64,000 bases of DNA from Nocardia exalbida NBRC 100660 (GTDB lineage: Bacteria > Actinomycetota > Actinomycetes > Mycobacteriales > Mycobacteriaceae), in assembly GCF_000308575.1 (NCBI RefSeq), contig NZ_BAFZ01000099.1, positions 124,001 to 188,000 of the forward strand, read 5' to 3'. The translations under genes and the position numbers were made by a program. Under the pieces are notes generated by a model. It was given only the letters and a program-made list of their open reading frames with translations. It made no database searches and was not told where the DNA came from. Every line of letters begins with the position of its first letter. Within the stretch, counting starts at the first letter, position 1. Of this stretch, positions 18,141-26,305 are shown one piece after another.

Positions 18141-19772
18141 ATGTCGTCGATCCGCGCCGCCGAGGTCCTCGCGGCACTGTCGCTGACCACCGATCTCGCC
18201 ACCGGGATGCCGTTGGAAAAGGGGCTGGCCACCTGCCTGATAGCAACCCACCTCGCCGAGCGGATCGGGCTGCCGGACGCCGAGCGCCGCGCCGTCTTCC
18301 TCGCCGCACTGCTGGCCGCCCTCGGGTGTACCGGCCGCGCCTCGGAGAACGCGGAGTCATATGCCGACGACATCGCCTTCCAACGCGCGTGCCATGTGCT
18401 CGATCCCGGTGATTCCACTGTCTTCACCGCGCAGCTGCGCCGATTCGGCAACTGGTCGCCCGCCGCCCAATCCGCGCTGCGCAATCGATTCATCGCGCAG
18501 ATGCGGACCGGGGCCCCGCGGGCCCTGCGCTCGTCGAGCGAGATGGTCCGCGCGCTCGGATCGCGACTGGGCCTGCCGGATGCCGCCGTTCGCGCGCTGA
18601 CCGAGGTGGAGGAACGCTGGGACGGACTCGGTGCGCCGGACCGGCTGCGCGGGGAGGCCATCTCGCTGGCCGGACGGATCCTGCACGTGGCCGAACAGGC
18701 AGTGCTCGCGCTGGAGGGGGTCGGCGCGGAACCCGCGGCCGTCCTGCCGGTGGGGGGCGGCTTCCCGCGCGAAGAAACCGAGCATCGGGCGGATGGGTCC
18801 GTCCACGACCCGGTGCGTCCCGCGCTCAGCGCCGTGGCGAGCAGGCAGGGTGCCGTCCTCGGCGAGTTGCGGCGACGGGCCGGTGGGCACCTCGACCCCG
18901 ACCTGGTCGCCGTCTGTGACGCCGATGCCCTCCGCGCGGTGCTCGACGTCCCCGACCTGCTCGCCGCCGTCCTCGCCGCCGAACCGGGCGCGCGGGCCAC
19001 GCTTCCGTCCACCGAACTCGACCGGCCCGGCCTCGCGCTGGCCATGGTCGTCGACCTGAAAGGCCGTTACCTGCTGGGGCATTCGGCGCACGTGGCCGGA
19101 CTGGCCGATGCCGCGGCCGACCGGATGGGCGTGCCCGCCGAGGACCGGGCGGCACTGCGGGCCGCCGCCCTGTTGCACGATCTCGGCCGGGCCGCGGTGT
19201 CCAGCACGGTCTGGGACCGCGGCGGCCCGCTCGGACCGCGGGACTGGAAACGCGTACGGCTGCGCGGTTATTGGACCGAACGCATCCTGCGCCGCTGCCC
19301 CGGGCTGGCGGGTCTGGCCGAGTTCGCCGCGGGATACCACGAGCGGCTCGACAGCGGCTATCCCCCGGGTGAGCGGGACGCGTCGCCGGGGGCCCGATTA
19401 CTCGCGGCCGCGAACATTTTCGCGGCCTGCACCGAAGCGCGACCCTATCGTCCGGCCGCTCGTCCCGAGGAAGCCGCGGCCCACCTCGGGGCCGAAGTCG
19501 CCGCGGGCCGCCTCGACGGTGACGCCTGCACCGCCGTGATCGCCGCCGCCGCGGACCGCCCCGGCCCCGGCGGCCACGGCCTCTCCACCACCGAGATCGA
19601 CATCCTGCGCCTGTCGGCGCGCGGCCGCCGCGGCCGGGAGATCGCCGCCGAACTGCTCCTCCCCGAACGCACCGTCACCCACCACCTCACCGAATTGCGC
19701 GCCAAGACCGGCCACCGCACCCGGGCGGGCGCCGCCGTCTTCGCCATGTCCCACCACCTCTTGCCCGGCTGA
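18141..19772 (+). CDS. Tandem HD-domain phosphohydrolase fused to LuxR-type DNA-binding domain
   Basis: 543 residues. An N-terminal degenerate HD-like helical domain (about 10-190) has lost the His-Asp pair (LAALLAALGC in place of LLHDLG). A second domain (about 300-450) keeps it: HSAHVAG near 314, LLHDLGRAAV near 344, and an HD-GYP-like GYHERLDSGYP near 399. The C-terminus (about 480-540) is a LuxR helix-turn-helix (STTEIDILRLSARGRRGREIAAELLL). HD-GYP proteins usually hydrolyse cyclic di-GMP; here the GYP motif is only partly kept. An HD enzyme feeding directly into a DNA-binding head suggests a nucleotide-responsive regulator. Confidence 0.8.
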   Translation: MSSIRAAEVLAALSLTTDLATGMPLEKGLATCLIATHLAERIGLPDAERRAVFLAALLAALGCTGRASENAESYADDIAFQRACHVLDPGDSTVFTAQLRRFGNWSPAAQSALRNRFIAQMRTGAPRALRSSSEMVRALGSRLGLPDAAVRALTEVEERWDGLGAPDRLRGEAISLAGRILHVAEQAVLALEGVGAEPAAVLPVGGGFPREETEHRADGSVHDPVRPALSAVASRQGAVLGELRRRAGGHLDPDLVAVCDADALRAVLDVPDLLAAVLAAEPGARATLPSTELDRPGLALAMVVDLKGRYLLGHSAHVAGLADAAADRMGVPAEDRAALRAAALLHDLGRAAVSSTVWDRGGPLGPRDWKRVRLRGYWTERILRRCPGLAGLAEFAAGYHERLDSGYPPGERDASPGARLLAAANIFAACTEARPYRPAARPEEAAAHLGAEVAAGRLDGDACTAVIAAAADRPGPGGHGLSTTEIDILRLSARGRRGREIAAELLLPERTVTHHLTELRAKTGHRTRAGAAVFAMSHHLLPG

Positions 19773-19940
19773 CCCGGCTCGCCCGCCGAAACACGTTCGC
19801 GCACAAGGCGCGGGTACGCGAGGCCGGCCTCACACGAGTCCCAGGCGGGATGGGTAGAGGATTGTTACCTCTTGTCATTCAGGTGCCATATGGGTGTCAC
19901 CATCAGGCCAAGGGGAACGCGGATGATAGTGGGGGACCAG

Positions 19941-19979
19941 GGCATTGGGGCGATGCCTCCACCGCCACACCATCGGAGG
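19941..19979 (+). promoter_or_regulatory. Two mutually exclusive small hairpins before a leader ORF
   Basis: Hairpin 1 pairs 19941-19945 with 19953-19957 (7-base loop). Hairpin 2 pairs CCTCC at 19956-19960 with the ribosome site GGAGG at 19975-19979. They share bases 19956-19957, so only one can form. Hairpin 2 would hide the ribosome site of the short ORF at 19987. The stems are only 5 bp, so this may be chance. Confidence 0.25.
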
Positions 19980-19986
19980 TGCGAAG

Positions 19987-20064
19987 ATGCACACGTTGAC
20001 GATCGACCCTCGCGCACCGTGGTCGGTTCCGAATGCACTGGGAGCCTGCCATGTTCGTGCGTGA
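19987..20064 (+). CDS. Short leader ORF (25 residues) overlapping the DUF4254 gene
   Basis: Starts MHTLTIDPRAPW and ends ACHVRA, with a TGA at 20062-20064. It has one of the best ribosome sites in the region (CGGAGG, 7 bases before the ATG). It overlaps the start of the DUF4254 gene by 14 bp in another frame, an arrangement suited to translational coupling or leader-peptide control. Too short for homology; the start signal and overlap are the only support. Confidence 0.45.
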   Translation: MHTLTIDPRAPWSVPNALGACHVRA

Positions 20065-20530
20065 CCATCTGCCCCGACGTTCCCACGGCGTCGCCCGCCG
20101 GCTACCGGATCAGCGCGAACTCGTGGCCGCCTTCGGCGGTCATCCGAGCGATCAGGCGGACGACCACCCCCTGCTCGGCTGGGCGGCGACGCTCGCCGCG
20201 CTGCACCGCAGGCGCCACAGCGATCCGCTGGCCGCAGCCGAAATAGATTGCCGCCGAGCGGAATTGGTCGCCACCATCGACGCGTCTCTGATCGACCAGC
20301 TGCCCGGGAAGCGGTCGGCCGATCATCTGCGCGCCGAATCCGTCGGCGCCACGGTCGACCGCATGGCCGCCGCGCACGTCCACGCCAGCCACCTGTTGCA
20401 CACCGCCGAGAAGGTGTCCGACGCGCGCGTGCACGCCGCCTGGTACCGGCTGGCCCTGCTGGCCGACGAATGGACCGACCTGATCACCGGCGGCGTGCGC
20501 GAAACGGTGCGCGGCAGGAGACCGGCCTAG
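20051..20530 (+). CDS. DUF4254 family protein
   Basis: 159 residues, all helical. The pattern HPLLGWAATLAALHRRRHSDPLAAAEIDCRRAEL, then ESVGATVDRMAAAHVHA and a final HAAWYRLALLADEWTDLI, is the DUF4254 signature, with conserved His, Arg and Asp that suggest a small helical bundle. The ATG at 20051 has GGGAG 6 bases upstream; an in-frame ATG at 20033 lacks a good site. Function unknown. Convergent with cbs (13 bp between stops). Confidence 0.75.
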   Translation: MFVRDHLPRRSHGVARRLPDQRELVAAFGGHPSDQADDHPLLGWAATLAALHRRRHSDPLAAAEIDCRRAELVATIDASLIDQLPGKRSADHLRAESVGATVDRMAAAHVHASHLLHTAEKVSDARVHAAWYRLALLADEWTDLITGGVRETVRGRRPA

Positions 20531-20543
20531 CGCGCCGCCGTGG

Positions 20544-21932
20544 CTACTTCCCGAGGCTGCCCGTGCTGAGGAAGCCGAGTAGGTCGTGGCGGGTGATCAC
20601 GCCGACGGGCTTGCCGTCCTCGACGACCATGAGCGCGTCGGTGTCCGAGAGCGCCTTCGTCGCGGCGGAGATGGGCTCGCCCGAACCGATCAGCGGGAAC
20701 GAGGGGCTCATGTGCTGGGCCACCGAGTCGGTCAGGTGGGCCCGGCCCTCGAAGACCGCCGACAGCAGGTCGCGTTCGGACACGCTGCCCGCGACCTCGC
20801 CCGCCATGACCGGCGGCTCGGCGCCGACCACGGGCATCTGGGACACGCCGTACTCGCGCAGGATCTCGATCGCGTCGCGCAGCGTCTCCGACGGGTGGGT
20901 GTGCACCAGGTCCGGCAGTGCGCCGGACTTGCCCCGCAGCACGTCACCCACGAGTGGTTCGGCGGTGCCGTCCAGCCGCTCGCGGAGGAAGCCGTAGGAG
21001 CTCATCCACTCGTCGTTGAAGATCTTCGACAGGTAGCCGCGGCCGCCGTCCGGCAGCAGCACCACGACCACCGCGTCCGGATCGCGTCGAGCCACCTCGA
21101 CTGCCGCGACGACCGCCATGCCGCAGGAACCGCCGACCAGCAGGCCCTCCTCGCGGGCCAGCCTGCGGGTCATGTCGAAGGAGTCCGCGTCGGAGACCGC
21201 GATGATCTCGTCCGGCACGGCGGGGTCGTAGGCCGACGGCCAGAAGTCCTCGCCGACGCCCTCGACCAGGTACGGCCGCCCGGTGCCGCCGGAGTACACC
21301 GAGCCCTCCGGGTCGGCGCCGATGATCTGGACCTTCCCGCCGGAGACCTCCTTCAGGTATCGGCCGGTGCCGGTGATGGTGCCGCCGGTGCCGACACCCG
21401 CGACGAAGTGGGTGACCTTGCCGTCGGTGTCGCGCCAGATCTCCGGTCCGGTGGTCTCGTAGTGGCTGGCCGGGCCGCCGGGGTTGGAGTACTGGTCGGG
21501 CTTCCACGCGCCGTCGATCTCGCGGACCAGGCGGTCGGAGACGCTGTAGTAGCTGTTCGGGTGGTCCGGCGGCACCGCGGTCGGGCAGACCACGACCTCG
21601 GCGCCGTATGCGCGCAGCACGTTGCGCTTGTCCTCGCTCACCTTGTCGGGGCAGACGAACACGCAGTTGTAGCCGCGCTGCTGCGCGACCAGGGCCAGGC
21701 CGACGCCGGTGTTGCCGGAGGTGGGCTCGACGATGGTGCCGCCCGGCCGCAGCTTCCCGGACTGCTCGGCGGCGTCGATCATCTTCACCGCGATCCGGTC
21801 CTTCGAACTGCCGCCCGGGTTCAGGTATTCGATCTTGGCCGCGACCAGCCCCGCGTTCGGTCCCACGACCGAGTTCAACCGGACCAGCGGCGTGTTGCCG
21901 ATGAGATCCACGACATGATCCGCGATGCGCAT
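20544..21932 (-). CDS. cbs: Cystathionine beta-synthase
   Basis: Condenses serine or O-acetylserine with homocysteine to cystathionine using PLP. 462 residues (464 in M. tuberculosis Rv1077). The N-terminal fold-II domain holds the PLP lysine K44 (NPGGSSKDR), with substrate loop EPTSGNTGVGLA and phosphate loop GVGTGGTITG. Two C-terminal CBS domains follow (about 335-460, VHTHPSETLRDAIEILREYGVSQMPVV and MVVEDGKPVGVITRHDLL), which bind AdoMet or adenylates in relatives. The ATG at 21932 is chosen because the conserved ADHVVDLIGNTPLVRL begins at once; the ATG two codons upstream is possible. Confidence 0.94.
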   Translation of the reverse strand: MRIADHVVDLIGNTPLVRLNSVVGPNAGLVAAKIEYLNPGGSSKDRIAVKMIDAAEQSGKLRPGGTIVEPTSGNTGVGLALVAQQRGYNCVFVCPDKVSEDKRNVLRAYGAEVVVCPTAVPPDHPNSYYSVSDRLVREIDGAWKPDQYSNPGGPASHYETTGPEIWRDTDGKVTHFVAGVGTGGTITGTGRYLKEVSGGKVQIIGADPEGSVYSGGTGRPYLVEGVGEDFWPSAYDPAVPDEIIAVSDADSFDMTRRLAREEGLLVGGSCGMAVVAAVEVARRDPDAVVVVLLPDGGRGYLSKIFNDEWMSSYGFLRERLDGTAEPLVGDVLRGKSGALPDLVHTHPSETLRDAIEILREYGVSQMPVVGAEPPVMAGEVAGSVSERDLLSAVFEGRAHLTDSVAQHMSPSFPLIGSGEPISAATKALSDTDALMVVEDGKPVGVITRHDLLGFLSTGSLGK

Positions 21933-22035
21933 GGCCCCCATAGTTGCAGACGCACTAACTGTGAGTTCGCGCACGCCGCGCGCAGCGGCCTCGGAGTGCG
22001 CGCGAATCGGCGCCCGCAGCCTTAGGATCGCTGCC

Positions 22036-22497
22036 ATGAGGCAGCCGAACATCGCCCGCGCCGCAACGCTTCTGGCCGGATCGGCGCTGGCTCTAGTGGT
22101 CGGATCCGGCGCGCAGGCGGAGGCGGCGACCGTCGAATTCCCGCAGGTGCCGACGCTCGCGCGCGGCGGTCTGTGCTGGACCAGCATCCGCACCTGGGCC
22201 GACACCGGTCCCGAATGGCCGGGGCGCGCCATCCTCAATGTCCGCGCGCTCCCCGTGAACGGTATCGGGCCCGGTATCTACCCGCTGGCGCCGCTGTGCG
22301 AGGTCCGCACCACCGTCGCGTGGCGCAATGTGACCACCGGCGCGACGGGCAGCTACGACAACGTCGTGGTCACCGGCATCTACGGCAGCATCCAGTACGC
22401 GCTGTTCCAGGACACCGGCCCCGGCCTCGTCGAGGTCACCGTCTCCACCGACGCGGCGAGCATCCCCGCTCGCGGCAGCTTCGTCGTACCGGGCTGA
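22036..22497 (+). CDS. Secreted hypothetical protein with signal peptide
   Basis: 153 residues. A signal peptide of about 30 residues ends in AQAEAATVE. The mature part is beta-rich with two Cys (GGLCWTS and PLCEVRT, about 40 residues apart) that could form a disulfide, and no known motif. It is the first gene beyond cbs on the left edge of the accessory island. Function unknown. Confidence 0.65.
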   Translation: MRQPNIARAATLLAGSALALVVGSGAQAEAATVEFPQVPTLARGGLCWTSIRTWADTGPEWPGRAILNVRALPVNGIGPGIYPLAPLCEVRTTVAWRNVTTGATGSYDNVVVTGIYGSIQYALFQDTGPGLVEVTVSTDAASIPARGSFVVPG

Positions 22498-22639
22498 CGC
22501 CTGCCGGTCCGGTACCCGGGCACGACTGGTCGTGCGACAGCACATCAACCTCCTGCGACGGGATCGAACCGACGCGCAGACGGGGAGCAGTTCTCGGTGT
22601 GCTCGCGCGGCACGCGCAAAACCTCGGTGCCGACCTCGC

Positions 22640-22722
22640 CCATTCAAGGCGTCTACGGTCCGAAGACCTCGAACACGTCGCTCAGGAACTCGACGACCGC
22701 CCACGCAAAACGCTCGGCTAGG
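22640..22722 (+). pseudogene. IS30-family transposase C-terminal remnant
   Basis: The frame ending in EDLEHVAQELDDRPRKTLG strongly resembles the C-terminal DxE-domain tail of IS30 transposases, where a Trp codon normally follows. Here TAG stands in that place, and the next bases fit the usual ETPAE continuation only with a frameshift. Nothing of the rest of the element is seen upstream, so this is a relic. The tail is also part of a 12-bp hairpin, described separately. Confidence 0.5.
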
Positions 22723-22739
22723 AGACCCCTAGCCGAGCG
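22711..22739. terminator. 12-bp inverted repeat, likely terminator
   Basis: Arms 22711-22722 and 22728-22739 (CGCTCGGCTAGG and its complement) with loop AGACC. It lies between the secreted-protein gene on the plus strand (stop at 22497) and the minus-strand island operon (stop at 22832), so it can terminate both. Confidence 0.55.
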
Positions 22740-22831
22740 CCGTCGTGTTCTACGCACCATCTGAGAAACCAGGCGGTGTTGCGCCCCCTGGAATCCAAGA
22801 GCGGCAGGTTGAGGCTTCTAGTTCGGAATTC

Positions 22832-23131
22832 CTAGTGGGGAATCCCGAGTTGCTCGGCGTGCCAGTCGAGCGCCGCGTCGCGCTCGGTGGCGGGCACGCT
22901 GCGAGTCGCGTGGACCGGTGGGGTGACCCACGGGATGGACCGCCACCCGGTGACCGGCCGCAGCGTCCACGCGCCCCATTCTCGGCGCATGGTGTAGCCG
23001 CCGCCGTTGTCCCGAGGGTCGAGTCTCCGCGCCCGCAGCCACATAGCCGTGTTGTGTCGCAACCAACCCCAGCGGTGGCGCAGGCTCAGTGGTTGGTCCA
23101 GACTTGCGTAACGACCGGTGGTGACTGGCAT
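22832..23131 (-). CDS. Small Trp/Arg-rich hypothetical protein of the island operon
   Basis: 99 residues. The ATG at 23131 shares one base with the TAA of the preceding gene (TAATG), so it is translationally coupled. The sequence is strikingly rich in Trp and Arg (WGWLRHNTAMWLRARRLD, REWGAWTLRPVTGWRSIPW) with a short acidic C-terminus ending HAEQLGIPH. No membrane helix or known domain. Such small Trp-rich proteins accompany divergent XRE regulators in actinobacterial islands; a role cannot be assigned. Confidence 0.5.
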   Translation of the reverse strand: MPVTTGRYASLDQPLSLRHRWGWLRHNTAMWLRARRLDPRDNGGGYTMRREWGAWTLRPVTGWRSIPWVTPPVHATRSVPATERDAALDWHAEQLGIPH

Positions 23132-23568
23132 TAGTTTCCTCTCGCGCATTCGTCGGCGGAGACGAGCCGCTCCATGCTGAAGTCCCGGAAGCTGAACGGT
23201 GTGCCGTTCAGGCTACCGACCACCTCGGCGGTGACCCGCCACAATCCGGGTTCGCATGCCACGTGGATTTCGTAGGTTACGCGGGGCGCCGGGATACGGT
23301 CGTCGCTGATCAGTTTCGACGCGCGCCACTGGCCTTCGACGCGGCGATCGAGGCTCAATCTCATTTGGTGCGTCTCGGGTGCCATGTCGCAGCGCGCCCA
23401 TGCGTTCCCGTTGATCGAACCCACACCGACGGTGGGCTTCACTGGCATGAACCCGAGGTTGCACATCTTGACTGCGGCCGGAGTGTATGACGGTTCGGCG
23501 GCGACAGGTGCCGCAGCGGCGAGAAGGGCCGCGCCGACCAGTCCGGCCGTAGTTAATACTTTTCGCAT
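23131..23568 (-). CDS. Secreted four-cysteine protein (island copy 1)
   Basis: 145 residues with a clear signal peptide (hydrophobic 8-21, cleavage near PVAAEP). The mature domain has four Cys at 36, 60, 105 and 141 and a beta-strand pattern including RLSLDRRVEGQWR. The start is backed by GGGAGGAACAATC before the ATG. A protein of identical length, signal peptide and nearly the same Cys spacing is encoded at 43451-43888 in the second island, so the two probably form one family. Function unknown. Confidence 0.65.
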   Translation of the reverse strand: MRKVLTTAGLVGAALLAAAAPVAAEPSYTPAAVKMCNLGFMPVKPTVGVGSINGNAWARCDMAPETHQMRLSLDRRVEGQWRASKLISDDRIPAPRVTYEIHVACEPGLWRVTAEVVGSLNGTPFSFRDFSMERLVSADECARGN

Positions 23569-23682
23569 GATTGTTCCTCCCTGTTGGTCCCGGTCCGGGA
23601 TGTCCGGCCGGTTACGGGGCGGCGTTAGTGCTCACCGGCGGGCCTGCTGGTGAGCACTGACGTCGTCTGGTTGCCGACGGCT

Positions 23683-24186
23683 CTAGGTGGTTCCGAAGTA
23701 CAGGCCGGTCTGGACGCAGTCGCGGATAGCGCCGATCACCGCGAGAGCGCCCGGCCGGTAGGAGTCGCTGGGTGCCTGCGCCCACACCCGGAACCGATCA
23801 CCGACACCATCAGCGGGTGACGGCAAAGCGATCTGCGCACCGATCGGTACGAGGGTCGCGTTCAGCCGGAACAACTCAGAGAACAGCGGCATGTCGTGCG
23901 GGATGTCCGGCCGCACCAGGAGCGTCCACCGCTTCGAACGCGGGTGCGAGATGATCGGCCCGGCCGGGTCGCCGAGTTTCTGCATCCGGATCTTCACGAC
24001 CGCGCCCAACTGCGCGGGCACGGTGATTGCGCCAACGCTGCCCGAAGGCAGGAACATTCGGCCCGATGGCCCGTCGATGCGCGCGGGCAGCCCGCAAACC
24101 TCCCGGTAGAACCGGCACCGCGAGACGGGAGTGTCCGTCAGGACCACGGTGGCGTCGTCCGGGACAATCGTTGCGTTCTTAAACAT
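23683..24186 (-). CDS. Conserved actinobacterial hypothetical protein
   Basis: 167 residues from the ATG at 24186, which overlaps the upstream stop by 8 bases (ATGTTTAA). Conserved-looking blocks are CRFYREVCGLPARID, GSVGAITVPAQLG, SHPRSKRWTLLVRPDIP and GAQIALPSPADG. Similar proteins are recalled next to XRE regulators in Nocardia, sometimes mislabelled as RNA polymerase beta. The layout of a GAITVP block and a final LPSP block faintly recalls the N-terminal primase/polymerase-like domains of Streptomyces proteins, but catalytic acids are not evident. Probably a regulatory accessory of the island. Confidence 0.55.
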   Translation of the reverse strand: MFKNATIVPDDATVVLTDTPVSRCRFYREVCGLPARIDGPSGRMFLPSGSVGAITVPAQLGAVVKIRMQKLGDPAGPIISHPRSKRWTLLVRPDIPHDMPLFSELFRLNATLVPIGAQIALPSPADGVGDRFRVWAQAPSDSYRPGALAVIGAIRDCVQTGLYFGTT

Positions 24187-24487
24187 CTTGGTCACCGCCT
24201 GTCTTCCGCGGAAACCGTCTGCGGTCGACACCGGTCACCGGGCTGATGGTGATCAGGCAGTCGCGGGATATGTCGTTGCGGTCATCCACGATCGCTGCTC
24301 CGACCCATCGGCAGGGGCCTGGCATGTTGCGGATGTGCGGCCCAATGCGCCCGTGCTCGTATGGGGCGAGACGTAGGCAGTGGTCGACGTCCGGACACCG
24401 CACGTGCGACAGCGGCCCATACGGCGTGCCGTCGACGGTTTCCCATTGCCCGACCTTCGACAGTCGGAACTTGTCACCCTCTCCCAT
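24179..24487 (-). CDS. Small Cys/His-containing hypothetical protein
   Basis: 102 residues, first gene of the minus-strand island operon. It contains three Cys (VRCPDVDHCLRL, GPCRWVG, RDCLI) and several His, with no signal peptide or membrane segment. It overlaps the next gene by 8 bases. No family recognised. It is divergent from the XRE regulator over 228 bp that carry repeated GGGGAC motifs. Confidence 0.5.
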   Translation of the reverse strand: MGEGDKFRLSKVGQWETVDGTPYGPLSHVRCPDVDHCLRLAPYEHGRIGPHIRNMPGPCRWVGAAIVDDRNDISRDCLITISPVTGVDRRRFPRKTGGDQDV

Positions 24488-24639
24488 TCCCTGCGCCGCT
24501 CCCCTCTATGTCGATTCGAAGTGCGCCCGGCACCAGGGATCTCGCGGCCCTCCCGCGGCGCATCGGCGCCAGTGGTGTGCCCGGATGAAGGACGGGCTCT
24601 CACCTGGTGCCGGGGCCCGCAATTAGCTAATCGCCCGAT

Positions 24640-24693
24640 GTGGGGACAATTGGTGACACGCAGGGGACGGTGAGGGGCTAACGTGTCCCCCAC
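24640..24693. promoter_or_regulatory. Repeated GGGGAC sites upstream of XRE regulator
   Basis: GTGGGGACA at 24640-24648, AGGGGAC at 24662-24668 and, inverted, TGTCCCCCAC at 24684-24693, spaced about 22 bp apart. A GCTAAC hexamer (24677-24682) between the last two could be the -10 of the regulator, with TTGGTG at 24650-24655 as -35 (21-bp spacing, poor). The arrangement suits autoregulation by the downstream HTH protein. Confidence 0.4.
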
Positions 24694-24715
24694 GACTGAC
24701 GCATCAGGGGGTGCG

Positions 24716-25960
24716 ATGGCTACCGTGGCGGCATGGACGGGGCAAGACTGCGCGGCACTTCGCGAGGCATTCCGCGAGACACAATCCGAATTCGCAGCTC
24801 GCATAGGCGTTTCCACGCGCACAATCAAACGATGGGAGGCGGGCGGCCCGGTTGGGCATGCAGCTCGCGCCGACCTGGATACCGCGCTGGCGAAGGCATC
24901 GCCGGAGGTAGCCGAGCGGTTCGCGCAGCTACGCGAAGAGGGCGACGTGGATAGGCGTCAGCTATTCAAAGCCGCGCCGATCGCGGCGGGGCTGCTCACT
25001 CTCGGATTGGGTGATACGGGCGAGCGAGCCAGTTGGCTGCTATCGGGCGCCGGGCGAGCCGACACAGTGAGTGTGGACGTGGTCCGCTCGACGCTGTACG
25101 CCGCGATGCAGCTGGACGACATGCTGGGATCGCCTGCGGCGCAAGGGTTGGTCGTCGCGCAGCAGGCCGTCACCGAGGCCATGCTGCGCGACTGCTCGCC
25201 CGCGCTGCGACCCCTCGTGCTTTCGCTGCGCGCCGAATGGGTCGGGTTCGCGGGCTGCCTGGCCTGGGACGCGGGAGAACCTGCGACCGCGTCGCGGCTC
25301 TACCACCTGGCGCGCGACATCGCACACGACGCGGAAGACGCTGATCTAGCGGCCTACATGCTCACCCACCTCGCACAGCTCGCGATTTGGGAGCGCCGCC
25401 CCCGCGTCGCTGTCGACTACGCGGTCGCGGCCCGCGCATGGGCAGCCCAGAGCCAGGACCGGCCGCTGCGCGCATACGTCAGCATGCGGATGGCGGAGGC
25501 CGCCGCCATCGCTGGGCAGAAGCGAGCATGTCTCGACGCGCTCGCCGATGCGGACCGCGAGATCGTCGGTGTCGAGCCATGCCATCCGTCCGCTTCCCGC
25601 GCCTACTTCGTCGGGTCCGCGATGCTCGAGTCCTACCGAGGTGGATGCCTCACCTTGCTCGGCGATCATCGCGCGGCAGCAGCGGCGTCGCGACGCGCAA
25701 TCGCGATGATGAACCCGACCTACACCCGCGACCGCGCAATATCGGCGCTGGAGCTGGAGCGCGCGTTGATTCAGCTCGGCGACATCGACGAGGCCGCGGC
25801 CGCAGTCGCCGACGCAGCGGACCTGACCGCGCGGAACCGATCACCCCGGCTGTCGGCCGCTATCGGCAGCGGTCGACGCGAGCTGTCCCCGTGGGCCGGT
25901 TCGCGGGCGGTTCGTGAGCTGGACGAGCGACTCGCGGCCCGCGATATCGTTGTGGCGTGA
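24716..25960 (+). CDS. XRE-type regulator with TPR-like sensor domain
   Basis: 414 residues. The N-terminal helix-turn-helix (about 5-65, LREAFRETQSEFAARIGVSTRTIKRWEAG) is followed by a linker with the conserved DRRQLFKAAP block. An all-helical C-terminal region of repeated 34-residue-like units follows, typical of peptide- or ligand-sensing TPR regulators. The ATG at 24716 has AGGGGG just upstream; a leaderless GTG at 24683 is a possible alternative. Divergent from four small genes and coupled to one downstream gene, so likely the master regulator of this island. Confidence 0.75.
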   Translation: MATVAAWTGQDCAALREAFRETQSEFAARIGVSTRTIKRWEAGGPVGHAARADLDTALAKASPEVAERFAQLREEGDVDRRQLFKAAPIAAGLLTLGLGDTGERASWLLSGAGRADTVSVDVVRSTLYAAMQLDDMLGSPAAQGLVVAQQAVTEAMLRDCSPALRPLVLSLRAEWVGFAGCLAWDAGEPATASRLYHLARDIAHDAEDADLAAYMLTHLAQLAIWERRPRVAVDYAVAARAWAAQSQDRPLRAYVSMRMAEAAAIAGQKRACLDALADADREIVGVEPCHPSASRAYFVGSAMLESYRGGCLTLLGDHRAAAAASRRAIAMMNPTYTRDRAISALELERALIQLGDIDEAAAAVADAADLTARNRSPRLSAAIGSGRRELSPWAGSRAVRELDERLAARDIVVA

Positions 25961-26277
25961 CTACGGAGCCGGAAGCTGAGGTGTTGGCGCGGATCGAACG
26001 CGCCAAAGCCGCCCTGTTCGGCACAGGCGAGGTGTTTGCCCGCAGCGAGGGCGGCCGCGCTCCGTCACGGTCCGACCAGTTCAAACGGGCCCGCGAGGAA
26101 GTCCACGCAGCCGAGCAGGCCCGTAACCGGCTGCTCGTGGAAATCGTGGGCGATGCTGACGTGGTGCCGGTCGAAATAGCCCAACGCCTCGGGCTGACCG
26201 GGCGGGAGGCCGTGAACATCATCGAGACCTCGCGCACCGGCTCACCGAAGATGAGGGAATACCTGCTCGGTCGCTAG
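25957..26277 (+). CDS. Small helical hypothetical protein coupled to XRE regulator
   Basis: 106 residues starting at a GTG inside the regulator's stop (GTGA overlap). Highly charged and helical. The C-terminal part (VPVEIAQRLGLTGREAVNIIETSRTG) reads like a small helix-turn-helix. It could be a co-regulator of the XRE protein; no family is recognised. Followed immediately by nested palindromes. Confidence 0.6.
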   Translation: MTTEPEAEVLARIERAKAALFGTGEVFARSEGGRAPSRSDQFKRAREEVHAAEQARNRLLVEIVGDADVVPVEIAQRLGLTGREAVNIIETSRTGSPKMREYLLGR

Positions 26278-26305
26278 CGGAGGTCGCTCTCCGCTAGCGG
26301 AGAGC
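26273..26305. terminator. Two overlapping palindromes after the island
   Basis: A 10-bp stem (26273-26282 with 26289-26298, loop GTCGCT) overlaps a perfect 20-bp palindrome at 26286-26305 with centre CGCTAGCG. The first begins inside the last codon of the preceding gene. It probably terminates the XRE transcript; the two structures compete for 26286-26298. Confidence 0.55.
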
